From Echinarachnius parma (Eukaryota; Echinodermata; Echinoidea; Clypeasteroida; Echinarachniidae): a DNA stretch of 64,000 nucleotides. Numbering within the stretch: position 1 is the stretch's first letter; each line of letters starts with the position of its first letter. Positions 1 through 10,545 of this stretch are shown here, one piece after another. A program made the translations under genes and the position numbers. The notes beneath the pieces were generated by a model that ran no database searches, was not told where the DNA came from, and saw only the letters and a program-made list of their open reading frames with translations. The stretch spans positions 115,473 to 179,472 of the forward strand of contig JBAMJV010005534.1 of NCBI GenBank assembly GCA_037951105.1, written 5' to 3'.

Positions 1-610
1 GGTCAGGTTATAGTCCCAGAATGCAATTCAGTGCGGCGCGACCCCCGCGGCGCACCAGTACAAAACTCTATGTTTTCGTATCGCTCGTTCGAGTACGCGG
101 AGTAATGCGTGCGGGTTTCTTGCCAGCGTCGCCTGTTCGCTGTGTATTTCTCGCAGAATTTGGCTTTAGAAGCGACAAATTGCGCTGTGTCGGGGTTATT
201 TTGTTTCGAAATATGGGTATTTATTAATCGAATCATGTATTTTGAAGGTGGAAAACTGTCTACTTTAAGACAAAGAATTCAACATTAGGCAAGTAAAAAG
301 CCATATATTTATATACATATATATTGAGATATACATATAAGTGTTCATTATGGGGAGTTTTGTATCATCATAACAATGAGAATCAAGGTTTGTGAATGCA
401 AGTATGCCAGGCGCCGTGCGTAGGTGGCATGTTTCACACAAATTTCTTTTTCGTTAAAAAGATATTTACGAATTCAGATGTCAAACTATCCATTGGATCG
501 TCAGAACCGTGTACAAAGTGAGTGCAATAAGTTAGTGAATACCACTTTGCATTTTTGCTCATTACTGGACCATATAACATTTAACTTAAAATGTTTACAC
601 AACATCCCAG
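1..610. repeat. Left arm of a large inverted repeat
   Basis: The first about 610 bases recur as reverse complement at about 5690-6294; base 1 pairs with base 6294. Shared landmarks are the start ggtcaggttatagtccca, the interior block around 120-240, and the inner block around 480-600 (ending ccatataacattta). The arm is cut by the window edge, so its true outer end is unseen. The inner third resembles the TTAA-type MITE at 56512-56873, so the arm is probably composite. The small reading frames here are not convincing genes. Confidence 0.85.
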
Positions 611-945
611 TGGACGGATATGGGAATCTCTTCTTTTAATAAATGTATTAATTTCTTATCTGGTTTATTTAAAAAAAAAGATTTACAAGCTTTGTCTGAA
701 ATAACTACCTCGTAAGGTGAACTTACAGGTCCATAATTATGCAAACGAACGTTTGTATATATATATGCACCTGAAGAAACTTCAGCTTCAAAAAGGTCAC
801 CGTAGAAGTGAAAGGTAGAAAACTGATTAACGTTGTTTTGAATATCAACTCGATAACCTAAGCTTACAGCAAAATTTGCAAATGAAGTTTGCTTATATGC
901 ACTAAAAAGAACAAAAACTTAAAATGAACATCGTAGACATGGAAG

Positions 946-1830
946 TATAGGTTTTCCCGTCCAATTTCGTCAAAATAGCTCTCAAATGGTCATTAATAGC
1001 ACGCAATTTAGAACAAAATTTAATGAGGATCAGGATCGTGTTTGAATTAGCAAAATAATGTCTTTCAATTTGATTTTTGGACTGGGCGATTGCCAACTTT
1101 TCTAAAATCGAATTGAACTAACACCACTCAACTTAGAAAAAACGAGTGCAGAGCATACGATTTCGTCTACAAAGGTAAAATATAGGCGTTTATATTCGAT
1201 TTCGATTATAAAAAAATATAGTACATGACTATATTACATATATGATGAAAATAAGCACTGTGTGTAAAATGGAAATAAAATCAAAACATGGAACAAGTGT
1301 ATACAGTTACCACTGAGTTATAGTGTGAACAATAATTAATAGTGTTTATCTTAAAAGAAAAATTAATATAAGTCTTAGAAATACAGGATAAAGAAAAACA
1401 TAGATTAAGAAGAAAAATACACTTGTCTTGGTTGGGGGTGCTGGTTGGGGAGTGATGGAATAATGGAAAATAGGGAAGTAAACTGCCACCCCCCCCCCCC
1501 CCCCCCCCCTTCATGCCCTCATAATGTGTCATACTGTATGTTCTTATCCTTCTTATTTGAATGCTAGATGTGCTAAAAAGTACGTCTGAAAATGAAATAG
1601 AAACCCAAATCGGTCCGAAATCTATAAGGTCAAGGAAACTGGCACGAATTTGAATGACGGATATGTATCGCCAAATTGTTTGACATTCTGACCAATTTGA
1701 ATACGTTGTTGTTGCAAACTGAATGCAATTTGACGAAGATGAATGTTCTGGAGTTTAGAATTGAACATTGAAACCAGCAGGTTTACAGAAATGCTCGCTA
1801 TTTTGACGAAATTGGCCGGGAAAACCTATA
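946..1830. mobile_element. Foldback element, TATAGGTTTTCCC termini
   Basis: A 34-bp terminal inverted repeat starts TATAGGTTTTCCCGTCCA at 946 and is matched by its complement ending AAAACCTATA at 1830, with one or two mismatches. No transposase frame is visible between the ends; the interior is A+T-rich with a C-tract of about 19 bp at 1491-1509. It is probably a non-autonomous DNA element. The flanks 611-945 hold nothing I recognise. Confidence 0.6.
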
Positions 1831-2008
1831 CAACAATCGACAGGCTTTGATTGGAATATCCGCCGGATAATCTGGACTTACAGGTTGACTTATGCCAATA
1901 CTTGTTTGCATAATAATTATGCTCCTGTGCGTTCACATTATGAAGTAGTTATTTTAGACAAAGATTGCCAATTTTTTTATAAATTAATACATTAATTATA
2001 TTTTTATG

Positions 2009-2678
2009 TAGGTTTTTCCGGCCAAATTCGTTTATGCGCATTCAAATTCATGCAATTGCCGCAGATGAGTCACTTTGGTCATTCAAATTCATATTCCGAG
2101 CATGCATATTTGTTTATGGGTACTCAAATAAACAAATGTCAAACCGCAGACTTCAAATTCGAAAATGGGCATTCAATTTCACCAATGGGCGCTAGTTTCA
2201 TATTATGTGCATTCAATTTGATACGGCAAGCTGGATCGCAGTCGCTTGTTTGTGCATTCAATTTCGTTTATAATGGGTGATCAATTTCCAGAATTGCACA
2301 TTTAATTTAAATTACACGAACACAATCCACAAATACTTGACTCTCAAATAATTTGACTCTCTTCAACTAGATAAACGCTCTGGGCCCCCGGTCTACATTT
2401 AAGTATGCAACCGTATAAACGCATACAAACACCTACAAACTAACAAAACATTTCATGTGATAGTTGTCCTATATTGAATCGATCCCAAAATCGATTTTAG
2501 TGTTAAGTGATGAATTTGAATGACTATTGACGAAAAATAGCACCCATCGCTTACAATATAATGGCGCAAATGTGAAGTTGGCTGCTCTGTTACTCAATAT
2601 GAATGACTAAAAACGAATTTGAATTACGATATGTCGATCCAAGCGCGGATTAGACGAAATTGACCGGGAAACCCTATA
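2009..2678. mobile_element. Second foldback element of the same terminal family
   Basis: The ends are TAGGTTTTTCCGGCCAAA at 2009 and its complement ending ACCCTATA at 2678. They are the same terminal motif as the 946-1830 element but more diverged. The interior repeats short motifs such as GCATTCAAATT. A 38-bp stretch at 2358-2395 is nearly identical to one at 6706-6743. Confidence 0.5.
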
Positions 2679-2714
2679 CTAACAGAGATTCTCATAAATA
2701 CACGCACTTACACT

Positions 2715-3000
2715 TGCAGTCACTGGCGTACTGGTGGGGGGTCATGGGGGGGGGCGCTTGACCCCCAAATAAATTCAAATCATGGCTTTTATCTAATTCG
2801 ATAAAAGTGATTGAAAGAAAAGAGTATTTCTTTAGACAAGTAAATTCAGATCTTACTTCACGTCAAGTCAAATTTCCTTCCCAAGTATGCACCAGATTGC
2901 ATAATTTCAATTAAAACATTGCAAAAGCACCTTCACCGTGCACCCACCTACCATCACACCCTCCCATCACCCTTCCCCCTCTCGGTTATCGTTTCGCTCC
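2715..3000 (+). repeat. Dispersed repeat beginning ACTGGCGTAC plus G-tract
   Basis: The block contains landmarks (atggctt.tatctaattcg, gcaccagattgcata, acattgcaaaag) that recur in the same order at 32332-32580. It ends in a motif resembling TCGGTCGCTTCGCTCCCTCG, also found near 4658, 5145, 5490 and 32535. Starting at a GGCGTA motif followed by a G-run links it to the 5165-5574 element. From 3000 to 3195 I see nothing else. Confidence 0.6.
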
Positions 3001-3195
3001 CTCGGGAATCGGTCTTGTATACGTCTGGAATACAATGTTTATGTTTTGTCATAAAATAATGCTTTTGATGCACTGTTTGAACTGAATATGTCACTTTGCG
3101 AATATTATTTTGGGGGTGCATTTTTGTTTTTCTTCACGAATCAATCATAACCTCTTCTGGTTAAGAATCATGACGATGATGACGCACTAACGCAC

Positions 3196-3388
3196 CCCGG
3201 GGGCGGGGGGGGGGGGGGGGGTACTCACGTATATTGGGTATACGGGGATGTGCCGCTGGGAAGGGTGACTTTTACAAGAAAGATCCTTAGACATGGGTCC
3301 CATTTTCATTTTAAAAATCCTTAGAAATGGGTCCCTTTTTCATTTATTCCTTTCCCCTCTTTTCTCCCTCATTGTTCCGGGATTTTGG
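3196..3388 (+). repeat. G-tract module followed by GTACTCACGTATATTGGG
   Basis: A run of about 20 G is followed by a conserved stretch (gtactcacgtatattggg, then tgccgctgggaagggtgac, then tandem copies of a cctta-gaaatgggtccc phrase). Its reverse complement occurs at about 60740-60920 and a diverged copy at 16321-16520. The three occurrences share the G-run and what follows it, so the tract appears to be part of the repeat. Confidence 0.65.
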
Positions 3389-4540
3389 GATTTGCCGATG
3401 TGAAATTGCTAAAATTTTCAAGCTCGCTCCGCTCGCTCGCATACATGATATTTCACAACCTCGGGTGTTATATAACGCCATATTATCATAAGTAATAAAA
3501 CGAATATACCTATACAATATTGAAACAAACGACAATTTTCCGATGTGAAATTGCTAAAATTGTCAAGCTCGCTCCGCTCGCTCGCATACATGATATTTCA
3601 CAACCTCGGGTGTTATACAGGGTGTCTCATAAAGCAGGCAACACCTAGGATCGTTAATTTTATCAACATCATCGATCAAATGTCATTGTTTTCTGTTTGA
3701 TTGAGTAGAACATTCTTTTTCCAACAAAATGATACCGTAAGCATTGATTTTGGGTAAGGCGTTTGGATCCTAGGGCCATTATTCTGAGGCAATGTCATTT
3801 CCTAAATTTGCTACTTTTTCGTCTCCAGCGATCCTCTGAACACTGGGACATTCTCGCCCCAAGGCGAGAAAAAGAAACGCATGACTGCTCTCCCTTTGAT
3901 AAAGAAGACAATGTTGCATAATCAAGTACCCCATACAGTATGGCTCACATTGTCTTCCTTATCAAAGGGAGAGCAGTCATGCGGTTCTTCTGCCTTTGGG
4001 AGGCCGTGGGGCGAGAATGTCTCAGTGTTCAGAGGATCGCCGGAGACGAAAAAGTAGCAAATTTAGGAAACGACATTGCCTCAGCAAAATGGCCCTAGGA
4101 TACAAACGCCTTACCCCAAATCAATGCTTATGGTATCATCTTGTTGGAAAAAGAAAGTTCTACCCAATCAAACAAAAAACAATGACATTTTGTCGATGAT
4201 GTTGATGAAATGAAGGATCGTAGGTGTTGCATTCTTTCTGAGACACCCTGTATAACGCCATATCATAAGTAATAAAACGAATATACCCATACAATATTGA
4301 AACAAATTTCAATTTTCCGATGTGAAATTGCTAAAAAATTTCAAGCTCGCTCCGCTCGCTCGCATAAATGCTATTTCACAACCTCGAGTGTTTATATATT
4401 ACCCTTCATAACGCCATATCATAAGTAATAAAAACGAATATACCCATACAATAATATTGAAACAAATGGCAATTTTCTCGCTGTGAAATTGCTAAAATTT
4501 TAAAGCTCGCTCCGCTCGCTCGCATTATTAATATTTATGC
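3389..4540 (+). repeat. Tandem array, unit about 147 bp, nearly four copies
   Basis: Each unit holds gatgtgaaattgctaaaa, the motif GCTCGCTCCGCTCGCTCGC, tttcacaacctcg and cataagtaataaaacg. Units begin near 3389, 3537, 4314 and 4475, and the second is split by the hairpin transposon at 3616-4252. One unit in reverse orientation sits at about 60590-60740. No open frame runs through the array. Confidence 0.8.
3616..4252. mobile_element. 637-bp hairpin transposon in a TA target
   Basis: The ends TACAGGGTGTCTCA and TGAGACACCCTGTA are flanked by TA. The two halves are reverse complements over about 300 bp each (for example agggagagcagtcatgcg opposite its complement near 3880), leaving a short central loop near 3920. 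There is no transposase. TA target and CAGGGTG ends fit a mariner-type non-autonomous element. Removing it rejoins gttata-acgcc, the sequence of the neighbouring tandem units, so it inserted after the array formed. Confidence 0.85.
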
Positions 4541-5164
4541 AAATTACCGCATCATAATTGAAGACTATTCACTGTTTTCAATCATTTTAAAAATTAAGAA
4601 TGTCACCTCCGATATGCACCAGATAGCTCCATTCTAGTGTAAAAATTGCCCTCCCCCCGCTCGGTCGCTTCGCACCCTCAATTTTTTACACTTTCGTCCC
4701 TAGGAAAATACCCTGGCGCCGCCCCTGTAGTATGGTACAGTTCACTAATAATACAAAAATGTATCCAAAAAATGCAAAATGATTGGCCATTGTATAATAT
4801 TACAGCTAAAAAATGTAATATTTAAAGTTCGAAATCCTCAGACATGGGTCCATTTGTCACAAAAAATCCATACACATGAGTACCTATTTACAGCAAAAGG
4901 ACCCTTGTATGTGGGTAAGGGTTGGGATGTCTGAGCCGCACAACCCCGTCCGACTATAATCCGAGTACACCCCCCCCCCCCCCCCCCACCCCCCGGACAA
5001 CGCACATTATACTAAATGTCGTCAAGTCAGAATTTCCTTTCCAGGTACATGTATGGACCAGATTGCACAGTTTCAAGTCCAAAAATGCAAAAGCTCCCTA
5101 CCGTGAGAGGGGGGACAACCCCCCCCCCCCCTCCACCCCCCGCTCAGTCGCTTCGCTCCGTTCT
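4541..5164. other. Intergenic, low-complexity and repeat debris
   Basis: Contains short fragments of the G-tract families (agacatgggtcca near 4842, a C-run at 4971-4988, gcaccagatagctcc near 4617) and a copy of the cggtcgcttcgc motif. The proline-rich frames across the C-runs are translation artefacts of homopolymers. No gene seen. Confidence 0.5.
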
Positions 5165-5574
5165 CAGTGGCGGATCTACGGGGGGGGGGGGGGAGTTTAG
5201 GGGGTTTAAACCCCACCCCTTGGGCTGCCAAGTTAAATTTGTGATGTGGAAAACATCACTTACGGGGGGTCAAAATAGCAAAAAAAAATCGCCGCTTCGC
5301 GGCTCGTGGACGATGCTCCGCATCGTCATTGGTTCAAACCCTCCTTAGCAAAAAGACATCACTTACGGGGGTTCAAAATAGCAAACAAATCGCCGCTTCG
5401 CCCCTCGTGGACGATGCTCCGCATCGTCATTGGGTCAACCCCCCCCCCCCCCCCCCCCTTAGCAAAAAAAAGCTAGATCCGCTTCGGGCTTGGTCGCTTC
5501 GCTCCCTCGCAATATCCGGTGGTGATACGGATTTGGTTCTGCCCCCCCAAAAGCTTTTGCTCATTACGCCACTG
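5165..5574. mobile_element. G-tract transposon with CAGTGGCG ends
   Basis: Begins CAGTGGCGGATCTACGGGG and ends TTACGCCACTG, an inverted pair with a G-run just inside the left end and C-runs toward the right. Inside, a unit of about 105 bp (catcacttacgggg ... gatgctccgcatcgtcattgg ... cttagcaaaaa) occurs twice in tandem. No coding frame. A short DNA transposon is likely; I cannot assign a superfamily. Confidence 0.55.
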
Positions 5575-5689
5575 CTTGCAGTCAAACGTTAGGGGGGGGG
5601 GGGGGGGGGGTCATATCTCATCCACTCCATTGCAAGATGTCAAGGGTTGACATGTGCAAAAAAGTGATGACTGGTTGATATTGTTGTTA

Positions 5690-6294
5690 TCCGATACGTC
5701 CATTTCAAGTTAAATGCATGTTATATGGTCGAGTAATGAGCACAAATACAAAGTGGTATGATCATTGCACTCACTTTGCACAAGGTTCTGACGATCCAGT
5801 GGATAATTTGACATATCAATTCGTAAATATCTTTTATTAACGAAAGGAACGAAGGAGAAATTAAAACAAAACTGAAACGTGTCCCTCACCTACGCACGGC
5901 GCCTGTCATACATGAATTCAAAAACCTTGATTCTCACGTTAGTGTGATACAAAACTCCCCGTAATGAACAAATTAATACACATATATGGGTTTTTACTTA
6001 CCTAATTTCACATTCTTTGACTTAAAGTAGGCAGTTTTCCACCTTCAAAATACATGATTCGATTAATAAATACCCATATTTCGAAAAAATAACCCCGACA
6101 CAGTGCAATTTGTAGCTTCTAAAGCCAAATTCTGCGAGAAATACACAGCGAACAGGCGACGCTGGCAAGAAACCCGCACGCATTACTCCGTGTACGCGAA
6201 CGAGCGATACGAAAACATAGAGTTGTGTACTGTGCGCCGCGCATCCGCGGGGGTCGCGCCGCACTGAATTGCATTCTGGGACTATAACCTGACC
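5690..6294. repeat. Right arm of the large inverted repeat
   Basis: Reverse complement of bases 1-610 with moderate divergence and small indels. Together the arms enclose about 5.1 kb, forming a foldback structure of at least 6.3 kb. Just inside the arm, 5594-5610 is a run of G. Confidence 0.85.
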
Positions 6295-6700
6295 GCCGGT
6301 CCTTTTCCGTTCACCCTTCAGGGCTACTGTCTGTCCCCCCGTACAGGATACAACTGCTGTCATTGGTGTTTTAGTTATCTCTGTTGTGAAATACTTCTAT
6401 TGTAAAAGAAATTAGCCATGTCTCTTTTCAACTATATAACACCACGTGGGTGGGGCACTTTGGCGCTACTGTCTAGGGCCCCGTACAGGATAAAATTACT
6501 GGCATTGCTGTTTTCATAATAGGTACCCCCTAATGAACGATATCCACCAACTTTTGTCCTTGTCGGTCTTCAACTAGATAAATGTGTTTTTTGACCCCCC
6601 TTTTTGGGCCCCCTAGGCTTAGGGTACAGGATGTGACCCGGCAGCAATTCATTTCATTGACCCTTGGCCACATACTAACATGATAAGACCATCAAACCTT
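6295..6700. other. Degenerate short repeat region
   Basis: A phrase with ctactgtct...gtacaggata is repeated imperfectly near 6325, 6470 and 6615, and caactagataaa recurs near 6575 and 6711. No coding potential seen. Confidence 0.4.
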
Positions 6701-6727
6701 TTGTCTCTCTTCAACTAGATAAACGCT

Positions 6728-8020
6728 CTGGGCCCCCGGTCTATCAATGACCTTAGACAGTGGGATGGTGTAGAGAAGGAAGAGAAGCGGGCCGATCACG
6801 GAACCTTGAGGAACGCCGCAGATCAGTGGAAATGTTGCAGAAGGCGTGTCGTTGATGATCACACATTGACTGCGATTGTGGAGATATGAACGTATCCAAG
6901 CAAGAACAGTTCCGGTGATATGAAAGTCATGTTCCAGGCGATGAAGTAGCAGGGTATAGTCGATGGTATCAAATGCAGCCGTGTAATCCAGGAGGATGAG
7001 CACAGCTTCACTACCCTTGTCTATGGCCAGGAGAAGATCGTTTAAGACTTTGACCGAAGCTGTTTCTGTTGAATGGTGGTTCCGGTAAGAAGATTGATGG
7101 ACAGGATGCATGCAGAATCTCTCTAGGTGGGCCTTTACCTGAGCTGCCACAACCCTCTCTAAGACTTTACCTAGGACAGGTAGATTTGCAATGGGCCTGT
7201 AGTTGTTCAGTCCATTCGGATCAAGGTTCAGCTTCTTGAGAAGAGGGAGGAGTAGGGACGATTTAAATGGTTCTGGGACATGGCCGGAGGACAAGGAGAG
7301 ATTGAACAACTTGGTGATGACAGGTAGGAGTTCGTCAAGGGTGTCCTTCAAGAGCCATGTAGGAATTGGATCCAATTTACAGTGTTTAGATGGTAGCGAT
7401 TTGATGAGCTTCTCGACTTCCAAATCAGATACAAGACAGAATTTGGAAAGTTCATGATCAGACGGAACAGCGCAAGATCTGATTGCTGGCACCATAACTG
7501 AGTCAGTGAAGGAAGATACAACATTGGATACCTTCTCGCTGAAGAATCTAGCAAACCTGTTGGCAAGTTCACTGTCAGATGAGTGTTCCGGAGTGATTAA
7601 TGATTGATTAGGATATGAGAGGGACTTTACAATGCTGAAGAGTTGTTTGGTGTCGGCATCTCCGATGGGATTCTTGAGATATATTGACCTAGCGTTGAAG
7701 ATGCATTCATAGTAAGAATCACATTCTCGGGGGAACAGTTGCCTGTCAACACAAAGTCCTGACTTGATCATACGGCGTTCCGCCCGGCGTCGTCGTCTCT
7801 TTGCCTCCTGTATGTCTTCGGTAAACCAAGGTGCTTTAAGCCTAACTGTGACGGTTTTAACTTGAAGAGGAGCATGCCTATCAATCAAAGTACTCAAAGA
7901 TGAGTTGTATTGATCTGCAGATTTAGAGGGACATATAAGTTTAGGAAGTGGATGGAAGATCAGTTTGATATCGTTTCGTAGAGAGTCCATATCGATGAGA
8001 GTCCATACGGTGGGCAATCG
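6728..8020 (-). pseudogene. Truncated CR1/L2-like LINE reverse transcriptase
   Basis: One minus-strand frame of about 430 codons encodes the pre-RT linker (APWFTEDIQEAKRRRRRAER), then RT motifs YRPIANLPVLGKVLERVV, LLDYTAAFDTIDY and CGVPQGSVIGPLLFLLY. It ends just after the PQGS motif, before the expected Y/FADD catalytic box. From there it runs into unrelated sequence that shares 38 bp with 2358-2395. The upstream endonuclease is also absent. The open frame is surprisingly intact for a fragment lacking both ends. Family assignment rests on the GVPQGSVIGPLLF and FDTIDY style, typical of CR1/L2. Confidence 0.85.
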
Positions 8021-8296
8021 TTATATATATTTGGGAATGAAATAAAAATAAGCAGTCTTGTGATATGCTTGATGGTCTTCTTGAGTTTGGATCATTGTCG
8101 CACAAGAGATACACCGTGCAGCACCAGTAAACGGCATCTTCGATGCCACTGTCGGAATTACGCTCTATTAGCTACAGGCAAAAGAGAGGGGCGATGATAC
8201 ATACGCAGGACAATCTTTATATTGGGATATCATAAGATGAAAAATACGAAAGAAAAATAAACAATGAATTCGATATTATCGATGGACTTCTTCGAT

Positions 8297-8395
8297 TTAT
8301 TGGATTCAAATAATAATAATAATTATAATAATAATAAAGCATTTATAAAGCGCCATGTATCTAGGTGCCGATGTCAGAGGCGCATTATAACCCTT
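8297..8395. repeat. AAT microsatellite plus TATAAAGCGCC tail
   Basis: An (AAT)n run followed by gcatttataaagcgccatg. Similar microsatellite-plus-AGCGC tails occur at 10769-10850 and 52118-52180. This organisation is common for LINE/SINE 3' tails in invertebrates. Confidence 0.5.
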
Positions 8396-8444
8396 GGTCA
8401 TCAGGTTGAGTTCAAACCCGCACAAATTGTGCACCATCACTAAC

Positions 8445-8660
8445 CTCCCTTAGAGTGTGTGAGTCCTTAACTTGGCAGCTATCCGTAGCTTCGAAGTGGG
8501 TGACTAGATGAAGGACGGTGTCGCCATCAGCATCTGTGGCGTTGACATCCGCTCCATGTGCTACCAGCAGCTCGATACAGTCTGTATGACCATTCGCAGC
8601 AGCCATGTGCAGGGCAGTCTGGCTCCTGGTATTCTTGGCACTAATACTCAACCCACTGTC
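8445..8660 (-). CDS. Mind bomb-like gene, ankyrin exon (last seen)
   Basis: The acceptor is ttaacttacag before GACAGTGGG and the donor is GGGAG before gttagtg. The exon opens in phase 0 and encodes one and a half ankyrin repeats: TALHMAAANGHTDCIELLVA followed by HGADVNATDADGDTVLHLVT. The end (HFEATDSCQVKDSHTLRE) is more hydrophilic and may start the linker toward the RING region. No further exon is recognisable to the left. Confidence 0.85.
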
Positions 8661-8756
8661 CTGTAAGTTAACCAAGTTAACATCGGAAAACCGATATTGG
8701 AAACTATATGTATCAATATGTATAGGGCATAGCAGGGCAGGGGCACCAGAGATCAT

Positions 8757-9172
8757 TATGTGACCTTACACCACAAAACGACAGTTATGTCGATGTGGTA
8801 GTTTCTCTTTTATTAGCTCAACAATTTAATTTTGTTTCAAAATGTGAGATTTAGGATTTTGGTACTGTATTTCCTGAATAAGCATATTTTAATCTAGCTT
8901 CTGTAACATTTTGAGCGTCGGAAATCATGTTTATTACAGCGCTTTAATAGAAACTGATATTTTAAATGGCCCGTTTCTCCCTTATTTTACAAATGCTTCA
9001 GCCATAATCCAATCTAATATCTTATCCAATATATCTTTGCTATATATCTTGCCTAATCCAAATATGACGAATGATATACCATTTTAAAGGTAATGACTTC
9101 TATTTTATTGTATAAAAGCAGCACAATCAGTTTTCCCGACTAATTATTGGTCGTTTTGTGGTGTAAGGTCGC
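8757..9172. mobile_element. MITE with GTGACCTTACACCAC ends, copy 1
   Basis: Starts GTGACCTTACACCACAAAA and ends with its complement (TTTTGTGGTGTAAGGTCGC). A second copy is at 23724-24157 with matching interior (ttagctca, tttaggattttggta, atatgac.aatgatatac). About 415 bp, no coding. It abuts the ankyrin exon's upstream intron and may have inserted recently. Confidence 0.8.
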
Positions 9173-9185
9173 ATATTTCCAACAT

Positions 9186-10545
9186 TCGCCATATTATTGA
9201 AACGTGCAGGGTATATCGTGGAAACGCATGTTTCTGCTTCATAGACTATGCCAAGGCATTTGACTGTGTTAGGTATGGAGCACTTTGGAAAGCACTCGTA
9301 ACTATGGGAATTTTAACCCATCTTATACAACTCATCAAGAGTCAGTCTAGGACAAGGAGTACGTCCAGGTTGCATTCTCTCCCCAAAACTCTTCAATATG
9401 TATGCCTAATACATCATGAGACAAGTACTCGACGACTGGGATGGGGGAGTTTCTATAGGAGGATGGCGAATTAGCAACCTGAGATATGCTGACGACACTA
9501 CCCTTCTAGCAACTTATTTGTATGAGCTGACATCAATGCTTCAAAAGGTTAAAGGGGACCACCAGGCAAAGAACAAGACATAAGTTCGCTACACACGTTC
9601 GCTCTGCACGCAGTCTTCGCAATTCTGACCGTATTAACGCATGCTTTAGAATGGTGATGCGTTTTTCAATTTTGCATTTTTTTCTGGAAACATATTTTTG
9701 TGAACTAATTGATGGAATAGAATACTAAATATGTTATCTTTCATGTATAAGAATATTATTTTGGGTGGTGGTACCCTTTAAGAAAGAGATTGAAGCTATG
9801 GGTTGATTCCTGCACGTTGCCAAGACTAAGCTTATGGTAATTGAAGACGAAGAGACAACAGACCGCCTGAATGTCGATTAACAGGAAGTGGAAAAAGTCA
9901 GTCAGTTCAACTTTCTAGGAGCACTGATTACACAGAAAGGTGGATGTACAGAAGAGGTGAGAAGGCGATTAACCATGGCAAGAGCAACAATGTTGAAGCT
10001 AACCAAGATTTGGAGAGACAGGCACGCCAGGGGAATTACAAAGAATACAAAAACACGCTTGGTCCGTTCGCCAGTCTTCCCCATTGAGACATATGGGTGT
10101 GAAACCTGGTCGTTGACCAAGGCTGACTGCATCAGGATCAACCCATGTGAACAGTGGTGTTGGAGAAGGATGCTGAGGATACCCTGGACTGCCAGAAGGA
10201 CTAATGAGGGTGTCATTTAGGACATTGGAACAGGCCCCAGACTTCTGGACAAAATCGATTAACAGGCCCTCAGCTACTTCGGTCACATTGCAAGACGACA
10301 AGGAGACTGTATTTAGAAGGTAATCCTTCAAGGCAAAATTGAAGGAGACCTGGGAGACCGAAAACCTGCTGGATTGACCGCATACAATCCTTGGTTGTCA
10401 GCCGATAGCATCCATGTACCGAGCCGCAGAAGATCGCCGCAGGTGGCGCATCATCACGAAGGTCACAACCTGTCAGCCATGACGGAACCGTACCCAGAGA
10501 GAGGTGTGTTCGCAATTGTAATCGCAAGTAAGGCAACCTGCTCAT
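9186..10545 (+). pseudogene. RTE/jockey-like LINE RT fragment, broken
   Basis: Fragments of a reverse transcriptase in plus orientation. FCFIDYAKAFDCVRYGALWK comes first. Frame-shifted VRPGCILSPKLFNMY-like and NLRYADDTTLLATYLYELTS-like pieces follow. After the MITE insertion come FNFLGALITQKGGCTEEVRR and YGCETWSLTKAD...CWRRMLRIPWTARRTN, then a terminal FGHIARRQGD segment. Several stops and frameshifts occur, with no endonuclease. These are the hallmark segments of the abundant invertebrate RTs often annotated as jockey or craniofacial-development-protein-like. The exact clade is unsure. Confidence 0.85.
9549..9781. mobile_element. TTAA-type MITE (AGGGGACCACC) inside the LINE
   Basis: Flanked by TTAA on both sides. 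The ends are AGGGGACCACCAGGCAAA and its partner GGTGGTGGTACCCT, 233 bp including targets. It interrupts the LINE between its YADD and GCTEEVRR segments. Sister copies are at 55666-56080 and 56870-57289 in the opposite orientation, and a remnant of one end is at 29405-29444. TTAA targets suggest piggyBac-type mobilisation. Confidence 0.85.

Noticed and set aside
4922..5592. Proline-rich frames
   Set aside because: Translation of C-runs inside transposon sequence.
7203..7457. Plus-strand frame over the LINE
   Set aside because: Antisense shadow of the CR1/L2 RT frame.
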